Counted from the first letter of the stretch, positions 35,476 through 45,806 are shown. The stretch is 64,000 nucleotides of DNA from Legionella_C sp963803545 (GCA_963803545.1 CAWDMX010000001.1:372001-436000); one strand, 5' to 3'. The notes: a model not told the origin generated them from the letters alone. Numbers and translations: made by a program.

Positions 35476-37407
35476 TTATTGCGACTTACGCACCCGCAGA
35501 TACCATTCGCACAACAAACGAACTTGTTTACGGGTGTAGCCCTTTTCAATCATTCTTTCTAAAAATTGCTCGTGTTTCTTTTTATCGTCTTCCGAGGATT
35601 TGGCATTAAACGATATTACCGGGAGCAAATCCTCGGTGTTGGTAAACATTTTTTTTTCGATAACGGCTTTGAGTTTTTCATAACTATTCCAAATAGGGTT
35701 TTTACCGTTATAATTAGCACGAGCGCGCAATACAAAATTAACTACTTCGTTGCGAAAGTCTTTCGGGTTGGAAATTCCCGCCGGTTTTTCAATTTTTTCA
35801 AGTTCAGTATTTAATAACGCACGGTCAAATATTTCTCCCGTATCGGCGTCGCGATAATCTTGGTCTTGAATCCAAAAATCCGCGTAGGTGATGTATCGGT
35901 CAAAAATATTTTGCCCGTATTCAGAGTAGGACTCTAAGTAGGCTGTTTGAATTTCCTTGCCTATAAAGTCAACGTAGCGCGGTGATAAATGCTCTTTTAA
36001 AAAGGAAAGGTAGGTTTCCTGTACCTCCTGTGGGAACTGCTCCTGTTCTATTTGGCGCTCCAAAACGTAGAGCAGATGCACAGGATTTGCCGCAATCTCG
36101 GTGCTGTCAAAGTTAAACACCTTTGATAGAATTTTAAAAGCAAAACGGGTTGAAAGTCCTTTCATGCCCTCATCAACGCCGGCAAAATCACGGTATTCCT
36201 GATACGATTTGGCTTTAGGGTCGGTGTCTTTTAAACTTTCCCCGTTGTAAACCCGCATTTTGGAGTAAATACTTGAGTTTTGGGGCTCTTTCAAGCGCGT
36301 AAGAATTGAAAACTGAGCCAACATGTGTAAAGTTCCAGGAGCGCAGGGGGTGTTTACCAGCGAGCTTGAATCCAACAACTTTTGATAGATTTTTATCTCC
36401 TCGGAAGTTCGTAGGCAATAAGGCACTTTAACGGTATTAATCCTATCGATAAAAGCCTCGTTATTTTTATTATTGCGGAAGGTTTGCCATTCGGCCTCAT
36501 TCGAATGAGCGAGAATGATTCCCTCAAAAGGAATGGCCGATAAGCCTTCGGTAGCGTTGTAATTTCCCTCTTGTGTTGCGGTTAGTAGGGGATGCAAGAC
36601 TTTTATCGGCGCCTTAAACATTTCTACGAACTCAAGTAAACCGCGATTGGCACGGCATAATCCACCCGAATAGCTGTAGGCATCGGTATCGTCTTGGGAA
36701 AAATTTTCAAGCTTTCGAATATCCACCTTACCAACCAAGGAAGAGATGTCTTGATTGTTATCATCACCGGGTTCGGTTTTTGCGATAGCAATTTGTTTAA
36801 GCCGTGAAGGCTTAATTTTTATGACGCGAAAGTGACTAATATCTCCGTTACACTCGTGCAGTCTTTTAACCGCCCATGGTGACATTACATAGCGTAAACA
36901 CCGGCGAGGAACATTAAACCGTTCGGCTAAAATATCCCCATCTTCGTCGGGGTCAAACAGCCCTAATGGGGATTCAAAAACCGGTGATCCTTTAATCGCG
37001 TAAAAAGGTGTTTTTTGCATTAAATCTTTTAATTTCTCAGCAACCGACGACTTACCACCACCAACCGGCCCAAGTAAATACAAAATTTGCTTTGTTTCCT
37101 CTAAGCCTTGAGCGGCGTGCTTTAAGAACCCAACAATCTGCTCTATGGGTTCCTCCATACCAAAAAAATCCTTAAAAACAGGGTAGCGATGAATAATTTT
37201 GTTCGAAAAAATACGGGACAAAATCGGGTCGTGCCGCGTATCAATTTTTTCCGGCTCGCCAATGGCGCGCAGCAACCGCTCGGCCGGGTTGGCGTAGGCT
37301 AAAGAGTCGGTGCGACACAGCTCAAGATACTCATCCAAACTGTATTCCTCTTCGTCATTATCAACAAACCGTTTTGTATAGTTGGCGATAAAATCGTCCG
37401 TTTTCAT
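35476..37407 (-). CDS. prkA: PrkA serine protein kinase (AAA+ type, YeaG-like)
   Basis: 643 residues. An N-terminal AAA+ domain has Walker A GPVGGGKSS at 113-121 and a GIILAHSNEAEW segment. The C-terminal PrkA domain resembles a kinase/cAMP-dependent-kinase-like region. In E. coli, YeaG is induced by nitrogen starvation and stationary phase and phosphorylates proteins; newer work on Bacillus PrkA suggests AAA+ protease activity, so the biochemistry is debated. First gene of the prkA-yeaH-spoVR operon. A small GC-rich inverted repeat (GCGGTTG/CAACCGC, 37440-37459) lies upstream. Confidence 0.95.
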   Translation of the reverse strand: MKTDDFIANYTKRFVDNDEEEYSLDEYLELCRTDSLAYANPAERLLRAIGEPEKIDTRHDPILSRIFSNKIIHRYPVFKDFFGMEEPIEQIVGFLKHAAQGLEETKQILYLLGPVGGGKSSVAEKLKDLMQKTPFYAIKGSPVFESPLGLFDPDEDGDILAERFNVPRRCLRYVMSPWAVKRLHECNGDISHFRVIKIKPSRLKQIAIAKTEPGDDNNQDISSLVGKVDIRKLENFSQDDTDAYSYSGGLCRANRGLLEFVEMFKAPIKVLHPLLTATQEGNYNATEGLSAIPFEGIILAHSNEAEWQTFRNNKNNEAFIDRINTVKVPYCLRTSEEIKIYQKLLDSSSLVNTPCAPGTLHMLAQFSILTRLKEPQNSSIYSKMRVYNGESLKDTDPKAKSYQEYRDFAGVDEGMKGLSTRFAFKILSKVFNFDSTEIAANPVHLLYVLERQIEQEQFPQEVQETYLSFLKEHLSPRYVDFIGKEIQTAYLESYSEYGQNIFDRYITYADFWIQDQDYRDADTGEIFDRALLNTELEKIEKPAGISNPKDFRNEVVNFVLRARANYNGKNPIWNSYEKLKAVIEKKMFTNTEDLLPVISFNAKSSEDDKKKHEQFLERMIEKGYTRKQVRLLCEWYLRVRKSQ

Positions 37408-37669
37408 GGCAGTCCCCTAATCGTGGCCCTACTCTTCTTGCGGTTGTCGTGCCAACCGCGTTCCGTTCGGACAGCTGTATGTTTAAAACCCTATAAGGTT
37501 GGGTTTCTGCACTCAACTTTTTATAAGCTTACGTTTAGTATATACCACCCAACACCAAACTTTGGGGTTTGAACCTTTTGAAGGGATGCCCGAGCCAATT
37601 GTAAAAAACAGTTCAATTTTTTCTACAGCTAAGGTAATCTTTGGTTCAAACTTCTCGCCTGGAACCACC

Positions 37670-40255
37670 ATGTCTACGACGGTCACTTATTTGAAAAACT
37701 ACGAGCCTCCAGTTTTTGCCCTAGATTCCATTGATTTAGAGTTTTCCTTATACGATGACTATGCCCATGTAATCAGTTCTATGCGCTGCCGACGCCTGCA
37801 TTCCGGGGACTTTTTATTGCATGGTGAAGATCTTGAATTGGTGAGCATTGCCTGCGATGGAAAGCCCATTCCCGAAACCGATTACCAATGGCAGGGCGAG
37901 AATTTGTGTCTTATTAACTGCCCCAACCAGTTTACGTTAACCATTAAAACAAAGATTTATCCGCAAAATAATACCAAACTATCAGGGCTTTATCGCACCA
38001 ACCAATTGTTTTGCACTCAATGCGAGGCGGAGGGGTTTCGCCGCATCACCTATTTTCCCGATAGGCCGGATGTGCTCACTGTTTTCACCACTAAAATCAG
38101 CGCCGATAAAACACATTATCCCCGGTTGTTGTCCAACGGTAATTGCATCGATAAAGGAGAGGAGGACAATAATCGTCATTGGGTTTTATGGCAGGATCCT
38201 TTTAAAAAGCCTTCCTACCTGTTTGCTTTAGTGGCCGGCACACTTGCCTGTGTTGAGGACCAATTCACCACCTGCTCTGGAAAAGTTGTCGATTTGAAAA
38301 TATACGTGGAGCCGGGCAATGAAGATAAATGCGACCATGCTATGCAGTCCATTAAGCGGGCAATGCGCTGGGACGAAGAGCAGTACGGGCGCGAATACGA
38401 TTTGTCTGTCTTTATGATTGTGGCCGTAAGTGACTTTAATATGGGCGCCATGGAAAACAAAGGTTTAAATATTTTTAATACCAAATACATCTTAGCGCGC
38501 CCAGATAATGCAACGGATCAGGATTTCATTAATATTGAGTCGGTTGTTGGTCACGAATATTTTCACAATTGGACGGGCAATCGCGTTACCTGTCGCGATT
38601 GGTTTCAACTAAGTCTAAAAGAAGGTTTAACCGTATTTCGCGATCAGGAATTTAGCAGCGACATGAATTCGCGAGCCGTAACCCGTATTCGTGACGTTCA
38701 AGCGCTGCTAGTAAGCCAATTTCCCGAAGACGCTGGCAGTATGGCCCATCCGGTGCGACCGGAATCGTATCAAGAGATTAATAATTTTTACACAGCTACT
38801 ATCTATAATAAGGGTGCGGAAGTTATTCGCATGCAGCACAGCTTACTAGGCGCAGAGGGATTTCGCCGGGGGATGGACTTATATTTTGAGCGCCACGATG
38901 GGCAGGCCGTGACTATTGACGACTTTGTAGCCGCAATGGCCGACGCTAATAATACGAATCTTGAAATGTTCAAACGATGGTACAGCCAAGCCGGAACGCC
39001 CGTTGTTACCGTTGACACCAGTTACGCCGACGGAAATTACACCATAACGTTAACTCAGACCTGTCCCCCAACCCGCGAAAACGCACAGAAAGAACCTTTT
39101 CACATCCCCGTGCGTTTTTCATTGTTTAGTGATAAGGGGGAGATAATTATTTGCCAACAGATAATGGAACTTAAAAAAACGCGCCAAAGCTTTCGCTTTG
39201 TAACACCTGAAAAACCACTGTTATCGTTATTGCAAAACTTTTCCGCACCTATTAAATTGGTGTATTCAGCACCATACGAATCCCGTCTAGCCTTGCTGCG
39301 TTTTGAAAGCGATGGCTACGCAAAATGGAGCATCAGTCAAAAGCTTGTTATCGAATGTATTCATGGGATAATGAGTGCCTCAGAGTCGGTCAACGTTTGC
39401 CCTAAACTGCTAGCGGCTTTAGCTGCGGTTTTGCAGCAAGACGATTTGGATTTAAGTTTACGCGCAATTATTTTAACGCCACCGTCCTTTGAAGAGGTCG
39501 TTGCAGACCTAAGTGCTATTGATGTCGATGCGGTGGAAGCCGCTCGCGACGAGTACAGCCAACAACTAGGACGTGCCCTTTGGGAAAAAGCGGCTTTTAT
39601 GGTTAAAGACCTTGAACAAAAAGCCGCTTTTGGGCAAGAGGCTCAAGCGTACGCCGCGCGCCACTTGCGCAACCTATGCCTGTACCTGATGATGAAAGCC
39701 GATGGTGCAAACGCGTTTGAACGCTGCCAGAACCAATACGCCAACGCGCGCACAATGACCGACCAAATAGCGGCATTATCCTTGTTGGTTAATTACAAGC
39801 TTGAGAAGGCGACCGACGCACTTGCGGCTTTTTACCAACAATGGCAGGATGACGCCCTAGTGCTTGACAAATGGTTTGCCGTACAGGCGAGTGCCCGCCA
39901 TCCGCACACGTTGTCCCAGGTGCGTAGCCTTTTAAAACACCCCCACTTTTCAATTAAAAACCCCAACAAAGTACGCGCATTAGTAGGTGCGTTCACTCAA
40001 GCCAACCCACGGAATTTTCATTCACCCGATGGCAGTGGCTATACGTTTCTTACTGAAATGATCCTGCTTTTAGACCCAATTAACGCACAAATAGCCGCAC
40101 GCTTAGCCACAGCCTTTACCCATTGGAGACGATACGACAGGCCGCGCCAACAGTTAATGCAACAACAACTGCTGCAATTAAATGCGTGCAATTTATCGCG
40201 TGATGTTAGTGAAATAATTACTAATAGTTTAACGGCGTCTAATCAGGATGAGTAA
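37670..40255 (+). CDS. pepN: Aminopeptidase N (M1 family)
   Basis: Broad-specificity zinc aminopeptidase that finishes cytosolic protein breakdown. 861 residues from the ATG at 37670, near the 870 of E. coli PepN. Seen: the exopeptidase motif GAMEN at 259-263, the zinc motif HEYFH at 295-299 followed by the downstream Glu in LKEGLTVFRDQEF, and a long helical C-terminal domain. Starting further upstream would add about 57 residues that do not resemble the family. The 3' end overlaps aroE by 8 bp, so the two are co-transcribed. Confidence 0.95.
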   Translation: MSTTVTYLKNYEPPVFALDSIDLEFSLYDDYAHVISSMRCRRLHSGDFLLHGEDLELVSIACDGKPIPETDYQWQGENLCLINCPNQFTLTIKTKIYPQNNTKLSGLYRTNQLFCTQCEAEGFRRITYFPDRPDVLTVFTTKISADKTHYPRLLSNGNCIDKGEEDNNRHWVLWQDPFKKPSYLFALVAGTLACVEDQFTTCSGKVVDLKIYVEPGNEDKCDHAMQSIKRAMRWDEEQYGREYDLSVFMIVAVSDFNMGAMENKGLNIFNTKYILARPDNATDQDFINIESVVGHEYFHNWTGNRVTCRDWFQLSLKEGLTVFRDQEFSSDMNSRAVTRIRDVQALLVSQFPEDAGSMAHPVRPESYQEINNFYTATIYNKGAEVIRMQHSLLGAEGFRRGMDLYFERHDGQAVTIDDFVAAMADANNTNLEMFKRWYSQAGTPVVTVDTSYADGNYTITLTQTCPPTRENAQKEPFHIPVRFSLFSDKGEIIICQQIMELKKTRQSFRFVTPEKPLLSLLQNFSAPIKLVYSAPYESRLALLRFESDGYAKWSISQKLVIECIHGIMSASESVNVCPKLLAALAAVLQQDDLDLSLRAIILTPPSFEEVVADLSAIDVDAVEAARDEYSQQLGRALWEKAAFMVKDLEQKAAFGQEAQAYAARHLRNLCLYLMMKADGANAFERCQNQYANARTMTDQIAALSLLVNYKLEKATDALAAFYQQWQDDALVLDKWFAVQASARHPHTLSQVRSLLKHPHFSIKNPNKVRALVGAFTQANPRNFHSPDGSGYTFLTEMILLLDPINAQIAARLATAFTHWRRYDRPRQQLMQQQLLQLNACNLSRDVSEIITNSLTASNQDE

Positions 40256-41054
40256 TGAACACTACGCCGTGGTTGGTAATCCAATTAGCCATAGTCTCTC
40301 GCCCCAGATTCACCAGCTATTTGCCCAGCAAATGGCAAAAGAGCTAACCTACCAAAAAATGCAGGCTACTGCGCTCAGTTTCCACGCGCACGTGCGCAGT
40401 TTTTTTGCTGAAGGTGGCCGAGGGCTAAATGTAACCGCCCCCTTCAAACAAAACGCCTACGCTATTGCAGAAGTGGTAACAAAACGCTGTCGGCAGGCGC
40501 AGGCGGCGAACACCTTGTGGGTTGAGCAAGGAAAACTTAATGCGGATATAACCGATGGTGTTGGTTGTGCGCGTGATTTGCAGCGCTACAGGCCAATAAC
40601 CAATAAAAAAATCCTTATTGTCGGTGCCGGTGGCGCCGTTCGAGGAATTTTAGCACCGTTACTGGAGCAAAACCCACAAAAAATTACCGTCGCTACTCGC
40701 CACAGCGATGCTCTAGCCCTTTTGCAACGCGATTTTTCCGCAATAGCCACCAGCACTTACGACGCACTAAAACCCGAATTTGAAATTATTATAAATGCGC
40801 TGCCCACGAGCGCGAATCACCCGCATCCACTGGCCCACACCATTATTCAGTCCGCTGAATTTTGCTACGATCTTTCGTATTTAAGTCGTGGCTTAACACC
40901 CTTTGTCAACGCGCTGCAAGCCTTAGGTGTTCGCGGTTGCGATGGGCTTGGCATGCTTGTTGAGCAAGCTGCGGAGTCTTTTTTTATTTGGCACGGTTAC
41001 TACCCAAGCACCGATGCGGTGCTTGCGCAATTACGACAGAACCAAGGTCGTTAA
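40248..41054 (+). CDS. aroE: Shikimate dehydrogenase
   Basis: Reduces 3-dehydroshikimate to shikimate with NADPH in aromatic amino-acid synthesis. 268 residues. Seen: the shikimate-binding SHSLSPQIHQ at 14-23, NVTAPFKQNAY with catalytic Lys67, the Asp in ADITDGVG, and the NADP loop GAGGAVRGIL near 126. Normal length for the AroE class. It overlaps the pepN end by 8 bp and converges with the patatin gene, overlapping it by 4 bp. Confidence 0.95.
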   Translation: MSNEHYAVVGNPISHSLSPQIHQLFAQQMAKELTYQKMQATALSFHAHVRSFFAEGGRGLNVTAPFKQNAYAIAEVVTKRCRQAQAANTLWVEQGKLNADITDGVGCARDLQRYRPITNKKILIVGAGGAVRGILAPLLEQNPQKITVATRHSDALALLQRDFSAIATSTYDALKPEFEIIINALPTSANHPHPLAHTIIQSAEFCYDLSYLSRGLTPFVNALQALGVRGCDGLGMLVEQAAESFFIWHGYYPSTDAVLAQLRQNQGR

Positions 41055-42166
41055 AGCGCATTAAAAAAACGTAGAACGGTTTCTTCGGCAGCCAGGGTAT
41101 CGTTAAAACCTTGCGCAATAAGTTCACGTGTAAACTCTTTCTCAAATAAAAGAAAACTAAGCAGATCACCGGAATGGCCCTTAGCACCGAGCATATTTAA
41201 TAAAAACCGCAGCAGCGCCGGCATCACGTTGTATTGTGATTGCGCAAAACTCGCGATGTTTAAACTTGGGCGCAGGTGTAAAATTTCAATTGGTCGCCAC
41301 GGAGAATGGCGTTTTCGCCAGAGAGACAGAAGACGGGCAATGTCGTTCATTCGCCCAACCATTTCTATGTCGCGATCTAAATTATCTAAAAATAAACCAT
41401 TGAGCATGCCACCCAAGATACTAGCGAAGCCAATATCTCCGTTGCGCAACTTTTCATCTCCCGTAAAAACCGGTACATGACGCGTACCCAACACCAATAT
41501 TTTTTCAACTTGAAAACGTATAGCACCTCGCAGTGGCGCAACAAGCCCCATACTTCCATCGCCGTAATGAAGTCCGTTGATTGCCGCAGGAGGAAAAAAC
41601 AAAGGTAGCGCGCTTGACGCAAGAATATGTTCCATTTGCAAATCAACCCGCTCACTGCAGTGGCGCGGCGTATTCCAACCTTCAAAATTAGCATCGTAAT
41701 GCTGGTAAAAAGAAACCGTTTGATGCGTTTCATAACAATTACTGATTACTTCCATCGCGTCTAAATGGCGTTCAGCAATATTGCTGGCAACCGTTTTAAA
41801 GTTTATCGAGTCCGTAATAAATCCGTGTAATGGTGAGGCGTCCAACAAATATCCTGCATTAGTTTTCTTAACAAAAAAATTGCTAAAATTACGCAGTACG
41901 GATTTGCTCAACTCAAAATTGGAGGCGTTAAAAATTTGTTGACTGGAAATGTTCGCCCAAAGAGCTTCCAGTTTTTCGGTTCCCAAAGCAAAGTCTTCAG
42001 CGTGTTCAGCCAGCACAGCCGCATTCAAACAGCCAACGCTCACGCCGCTCACGGTATCAAAAGGTATTTTTTTTACATTAAGAATGGTACTTATTGCCTT
42101 AAGAACTCCGGCCTGATACGCGCCTCGTGCGCCACCACCGGCTAAATACAATGCAATTTTTGCCAT
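41051..42166 (-). CDS. Patatin-like phospholipase
   Basis: 371 residues from ATG 42164-42166. The Ser-Asp dyad fold of patatin is clear: oxyanion loop GGGARGAYQAG near 11-20, nucleophile motif GVSVG at 41-45 with Ser43, and the DGS motif with the catalytic Asp in LHYGDGSMG. A SSALPLFFPPAAINGLHYGDG block is typical. No signal peptide, so it is cytosolic or exported by a route without one. Patatins in Legionella include T4SS-delivered phospholipases, while others are housekeeping lipid hydrolases; the sequence does not decide. It lies between convergent aroE and dapB on the dapB strand. Confidence 0.88.
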   Translation of the reverse strand: MAKIALYLAGGGARGAYQAGVLKAISTILNVKKIPFDTVSGVSVGCLNAAVLAEHAEDFALGTEKLEALWANISSQQIFNASNFELSKSVLRNFSNFFVKKTNAGYLLDASPLHGFITDSINFKTVASNIAERHLDAMEVISNCYETHQTVSFYQHYDANFEGWNTPRHCSERVDLQMEHILASSALPLFFPPAAINGLHYGDGSMGLVAPLRGAIRFQVEKILVLGTRHVPVFTGDEKLRNGDIGFASILGGMLNGLFLDNLDRDIEMVGRMNDIARLLSLWRKRHSPWRPIEILHLRPSLNIASFAQSQYNVMPALLRFLLNMLGAKGHSGDLLSFLLFEKEFTRELIAQGFNDTLAAEETVLRFFNAL

Positions 42167-42226
42167 AAATCCATGTTTTAACAAAAGAATGAAAAATAGT
42201 AACGTCCTTCACCAACCCTGGCAAGG

Positions 42227-42952
42227 TTAATTTAAATTTAACGATAATAAATGTTCCATTCCATAAACAAGTTCTTTTAGCGCGCCAACTTTCTCGCAAC
42301 ATAAGAGAAGACCCGGCATAAACGAGACGCGGTCGATACTTGCGTGCGCGATAGTAAGGGTCTCGCCGGTACTACCGAATATTACCTGTTGATTGGCAAC
42401 AACCCCAGGCAGCCGCAGAGAGTGAATCGGTGGGCCATACTCACTGTTTCCTCGGGCAGAAGTGTTGTTGTGCGAAGGTGTGGATTTGTCTTGTTGGCGT
42501 CGAATCATTGCGGCTGTTTTAATGGCGGTTGCCGATGGTGAATCAAACTTATCAGGATGATGGGCTTCAATAATTTCGACATCGGTTAAAAATCGGGCTG
42601 CAATGGCTGAAAAGTGCATCATTAAAACGGCTGAAATTGAAAAGTTAGGGGCAATTACTCCGCCTAATTGTTGCTGCAAGCAACGCTGTTGCAAGTGGGC
42701 AATTTCCGGTTCGGTTAACCCTGATGTTCCTATAACCGGCCGTGCCCCACCGGCAATAATGGCTTGGCAATTGCGATAAACGGAGTCGGCTCGGGTCAGT
42801 TCTACCACAATATTAAGACCAAGGGTGCGCACCTGGGTTGCCAAATCGTCCTCTCTTTGCAAGGCAACTAATTGAAAATCGGGGTGCGAACGAATTGCCG
42901 CGCACGCAAGTGTACCCATTTTACCGTTACAACCATTCACCGCAATTCGCAT
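42227..42952 (-). CDS. dapB: 4-hydroxy-tetrahydrodipicolinate reductase
   Basis: NAD(P)H-dependent step in lysine and diaminopimelate synthesis. 241 residues from the ATG at 42950-42952 (MRIAVNGCNGKMG). Seen: the nucleotide loop GCNGKMG at 7-13, GTSGLTE, APNFSISAVLM, and the catalytic EAHHPDKFDSPSATA with His-His and Lys. Slightly shorter than the E. coli enzyme (273), with compact loops. It supplies precursors for peptidoglycan. Same strand as the patatin gene, 60 bp apart. Confidence 0.94.
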   Translation of the reverse strand: MRIAVNGCNGKMGTLACAAIRSHPDFQLVALQREDDLATQVRTLGLNIVVELTRADSVYRNCQAIIAGGARPVIGTSGLTEPEIAHLQQRCLQQQLGGVIAPNFSISAVLMMHFSAIAARFLTDVEIIEAHHPDKFDSPSATAIKTAAMIRRQQDKSTPSHNNTSARGNSEYGPPIHSLRLPGVVANQQVIFGSTGETLTIAHASIDRVSFMPGLLLCCEKVGALKELVYGMEHLLSLNLN

Positions 42953-43053
42953 ACTAGTTAGCACCTCGTGTTTTAACCTTTGACGCCCAAAATTAGTACT
43001 CAGGGGTCTTAGGCCTTTAAAGTTGGCCGATTATCATCGTCTGGAACAAAATC

Positions 43054-43269
43054 CTATGAATTCAAAGAGTCCGATTTTTTTGACGCATCCTCTTCAATGG
43101 TTGCGGTGTTTTCTTTTAGTACACGCAACGCCCATAATGAGGCCGGCAACCATCCGATAATGGTTGTTTGCATAATTAAAGCAACCAGCGCGCCTCCCGG
43201 GTTATCCAAAATAAACAAGGTAATCCATGGGAAAAAAATTGCTAATAATTTAGATAAAAATCGACTCAT
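43054..43269 (-). CDS. Small YqaE/Pmp3-like membrane protein
   Basis: 71 residues. Two hydrophobic helices (LLAIFFPWITLFILD and GGALVALIMQTTIIGWLPASLW) separated by a short polar turn, matching the Pmp3/YqaE/UPF0057 family of tiny inner-membrane proteins linked to membrane potential and salt stress. A charged C-terminal tail (about 25 residues) is longer than usual. It lies downstream of the CX5R phosphatase gene on the same strand, 122 bp apart, with no sign of a functional link. Confidence 0.75.
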   Translation of the reverse strand: MSRFLSKLLAIFFPWITLFILDNPGGALVALIMQTTIIGWLPASLWALRVLKENTATIEEDASKKSDSLNS

Positions 43270-43391
43270 AACAGTTCCTCTATTGGCACAAAGGATTCTA
43301 ATAATCCATAAGTGCGTTCAAAATGCAAAAATTTAGTTTAAAAGGCTATTTTCCACCGTTTTTTATCGACCTGAGTCGGGGGAAAACGAGG

Positions 43392-45806
43392 CTAGATACC
43401 AGCCGCGCTTTTTTCACACGCTAAAGTCGGTAAGATAGTTGTATCTTGAAATTTTTGCAAATCCGTTAGCAGCGGTAAAGCCTTATCGCTATCCTGACAG
43501 CGACTCATTATTTGATAAAAATTTTCCGTAAGCGCATGGCGACTTCCGTTGGCTGTTATTTTATCTTTTAACCGAATCAAACAGTGCGCCAATTTCTCAA
43601 CCGAGTGCATGCTATCGTTGGATAAAATGGCCTTTATTCCATCGATACCGTTCGGAAAACCGGTGGCGAAAAAGTTATAGGAATTTTTAAGCTGCCTCCA
43701 GAACATTTCATTCCGACAAATATCGGTTAGTAGCCCAATAATTTTATCCGCAACCAGCGCGTCGACCTTAAGTATTTTCACATAAAAGTTAAAGTTTTCA
43801 TCCTTAGGCTTAAAGTCCAAATTATAGTCTTTAAAATCCTTAATTTCATTCGTGGATGCGAGGTGTGAATCTTCTTTAAGTCGCAAGGACGTTGGTTCGG
43901 CGTCGGTTGGTGTTAGTGACTTAAATGCGGAGTTGTTTTTAGCTTCAATAGCGAGGCGTAAATCATAGGGTATATATTCGCTTGCATTTTGAACGCCCTC
44001 CGCTCCTGGAGCATTTTGGCTGGCACACATGTGCTCGTGATTGGACAGATAGAGTGCGGCAAATATATCAACAAAAATTGTTCGCACGTTTGGATCATAC
44101 TGATCGGGCCACCGAGCATACTGGTCGTAATAAATACGATAAGCCGCGGTATGCAACTCATGAATCGCGGTTCTATCCTTACCGCTAACGCATTGGGTGC
44201 ATGCCCCCCCCTGAATCTCTTGCATTAAAAGAGTAACCATTGTGCTTAAGCAAAGGTTGTTGTGAATGCTTGGAATAGTGCTGCTCATGTAGTACTCAAA
44301 ATCATCGCACAAAGCGTTTATTTTTTCGCGACCCAGTTGACGAAAGCGCGCAAAATGGGTCATGAATTTCGCGTAACCCTTATCAACTGGCTCAATATAT
44401 AATGCTGAGTTTAGAGGGGTATTAATTTGGTGCAGATCTATACGCGATTGCTCTTGCACCAGAGGAAAGCTCTTTTGAAGCTGGTTGTATAGGTGGGTAT
44501 CTGGTAAGGGATACCAACTGTTAATAAGGCTTTGCGCCAATGGTATTGTATTAATTGGTGATAGTAACATTGAAAGCATAAACTCTAATTTATCCGGATA
44601 GTGGGATAGAAAAGTGTCAACAATATGCTCTAGATTTCGTCGTGTATAGAGGTCGTAAATTTCACTAAAACCATCCATTATATCTCTCGGCGCCGCATGG
44701 CTGGAACGGTATTGTTCACTTAAGGTCGTGCACTCGCCGTGAGCGTTTATTTTCAATAATCGATGACGGGCAAAATTGGAAACAACAGGCAGGCAACGCA
44801 ATTTTGCCGAAACAGCGGGCAAGCTCTCAACCGCTTTGTGGCGGATAAGTTCTTTGTACAGCAATTGTTGGGTTGGTGTTGAAAGCAACAAATACCAAAA
44901 AGGTGATTTCTTGAGTATCAACAAATCTTCATAATGATTTTTTTTAAGACTTGTTACGCATTTTTTTACACACCGCAGCTGTTTATCAATACGCGCAGAA
45001 AGATCACTTTCTTTACCCATTTTCAAGTACAATTGCAGCTCTGCTTGAAGACTAGGCTCTAAGCTTGTAAACCATTCAATCTCGGATGCAGTGCCCTGAA
45101 GGATGTTTTGCAAATCAAAAGCAAGCTGTTTGCTTTCATTTTTTTTGATTAAATTCCACTTTACAATCATTAAGTTAACGTTTAACAGTAAATTGTCACC
45201 GGTAAAATTTGAAATATGCAGAATTTTTTTTTCCAACGGCGAAAGCGCTTGAAACCAAGGAGGGCTAATGGGGCAGTCGCTGTTTTTGATAACCCGTAAA
45301 TCGCTGATGCTTTCTTTTGGACAGGATGTCAGTATTTCATTAACCAACACATACACACCGTCTGTTGCCGGAACTATTGTGGCGATATTTGGGCGCCCTT
45401 GGCTGATAAGATAAAACGCTTCCGCTCTATCAAATAATTCCACAGCCTCAGGCTTTTCAAGCTGCCAATGATTTTGAATTGCCATTGTTAGGAAACTTTT
45501 AAAACGCGCTAAATCACTTTTGTCGCGCCCTTTATCGGCAAGCGCGTCGTAGTTATAGTAAAAATCGGCGTAGTTCTTTAGTTCGGTTGTGCTCAACGCG
45601 GCGTTATTCGCCGGGACATTATCTAATAAGTGTAAAAAAGCCTGGTGCAAACTGGTCATTCTTTTTTGATAGCTCTTCCGTCTATCGGGCAATAGCTCGT
45701 AGAACCGTTCATCGCAGTCGCCAAGCTCTTTTAATAAGCGTGCTTTTATTGCAGGGTTTAATAGGGGTAGGGTGCTTGGAATGCGTAATTTGGTTTTTAA
45801 AGTCAT
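43392..45806 (-). CDS. Large orphan protein with a SopB/SidF-type CX5R phosphatase loop, effector candidate
   Basis: 804 residues, soluble, no signal peptide or TM helix. The striking element is CVSGKDRTAIHEL: a Cys-x5-Arg P-loop with Cys539, Lys543 and Arg545. SopB, IpgD and Legionella SidF have CKSGKDRT in the same role, and the basic residues select phosphoinositides or inositol phosphates. This suggests a host-lipid phosphatase delivered into a host cell. The rest has no recognised domain; the long N-terminal part is helical and the C-terminal 200 residues may be a targeting region. It is monocistronic on the minus strand, between the Pmp3-like gene and the dodecin-like gene. A protein-tyrosine phosphatase is the alternative. 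Lipid specificity is an inference from the loop alone. Confidence 0.8.
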   Translation of the reverse strand: MTLKTKLRIPSTLPLLNPAIKARLLKELGDCDERFYELLPDRRKSYQKRMTSLHQAFLHLLDNVPANNAALSTTELKNYADFYYNYDALADKGRDKSDLARFKSFLTMAIQNHWQLEKPEAVELFDRAEAFYLISQGRPNIATIVPATDGVYVLVNEILTSCPKESISDLRVIKNSDCPISPPWFQALSPLEKKILHISNFTGDNLLLNVNLMIVKWNLIKKNESKQLAFDLQNILQGTASEIEWFTSLEPSLQAELQLYLKMGKESDLSARIDKQLRCVKKCVTSLKKNHYEDLLILKKSPFWYLLLSTPTQQLLYKELIRHKAVESLPAVSAKLRCLPVVSNFARHRLLKINAHGECTTLSEQYRSSHAAPRDIMDGFSEIYDLYTRRNLEHIVDTFLSHYPDKLEFMLSMLLSPINTIPLAQSLINSWYPLPDTHLYNQLQKSFPLVQEQSRIDLHQINTPLNSALYIEPVDKGYAKFMTHFARFRQLGREKINALCDDFEYYMSSTIPSIHNNLCLSTMVTLLMQEIQGGACTQCVSGKDRTAIHELHTAAYRIYYDQYARWPDQYDPNVRTIFVDIFAALYLSNHEHMCASQNAPGAEGVQNASEYIPYDLRLAIEAKNNSAFKSLTPTDAEPTSLRLKEDSHLASTNEIKDFKDYNLDFKPKDENFNFYVKILKVDALVADKIIGLLTDICRNEMFWRQLKNSYNFFATGFPNGIDGIKAILSNDSMHSVEKLAHCLIRLKDKITANGSRHALTENFYQIMSRCQDSDKALPLLTDLQKFQDTTILPTLACEKSAAGI

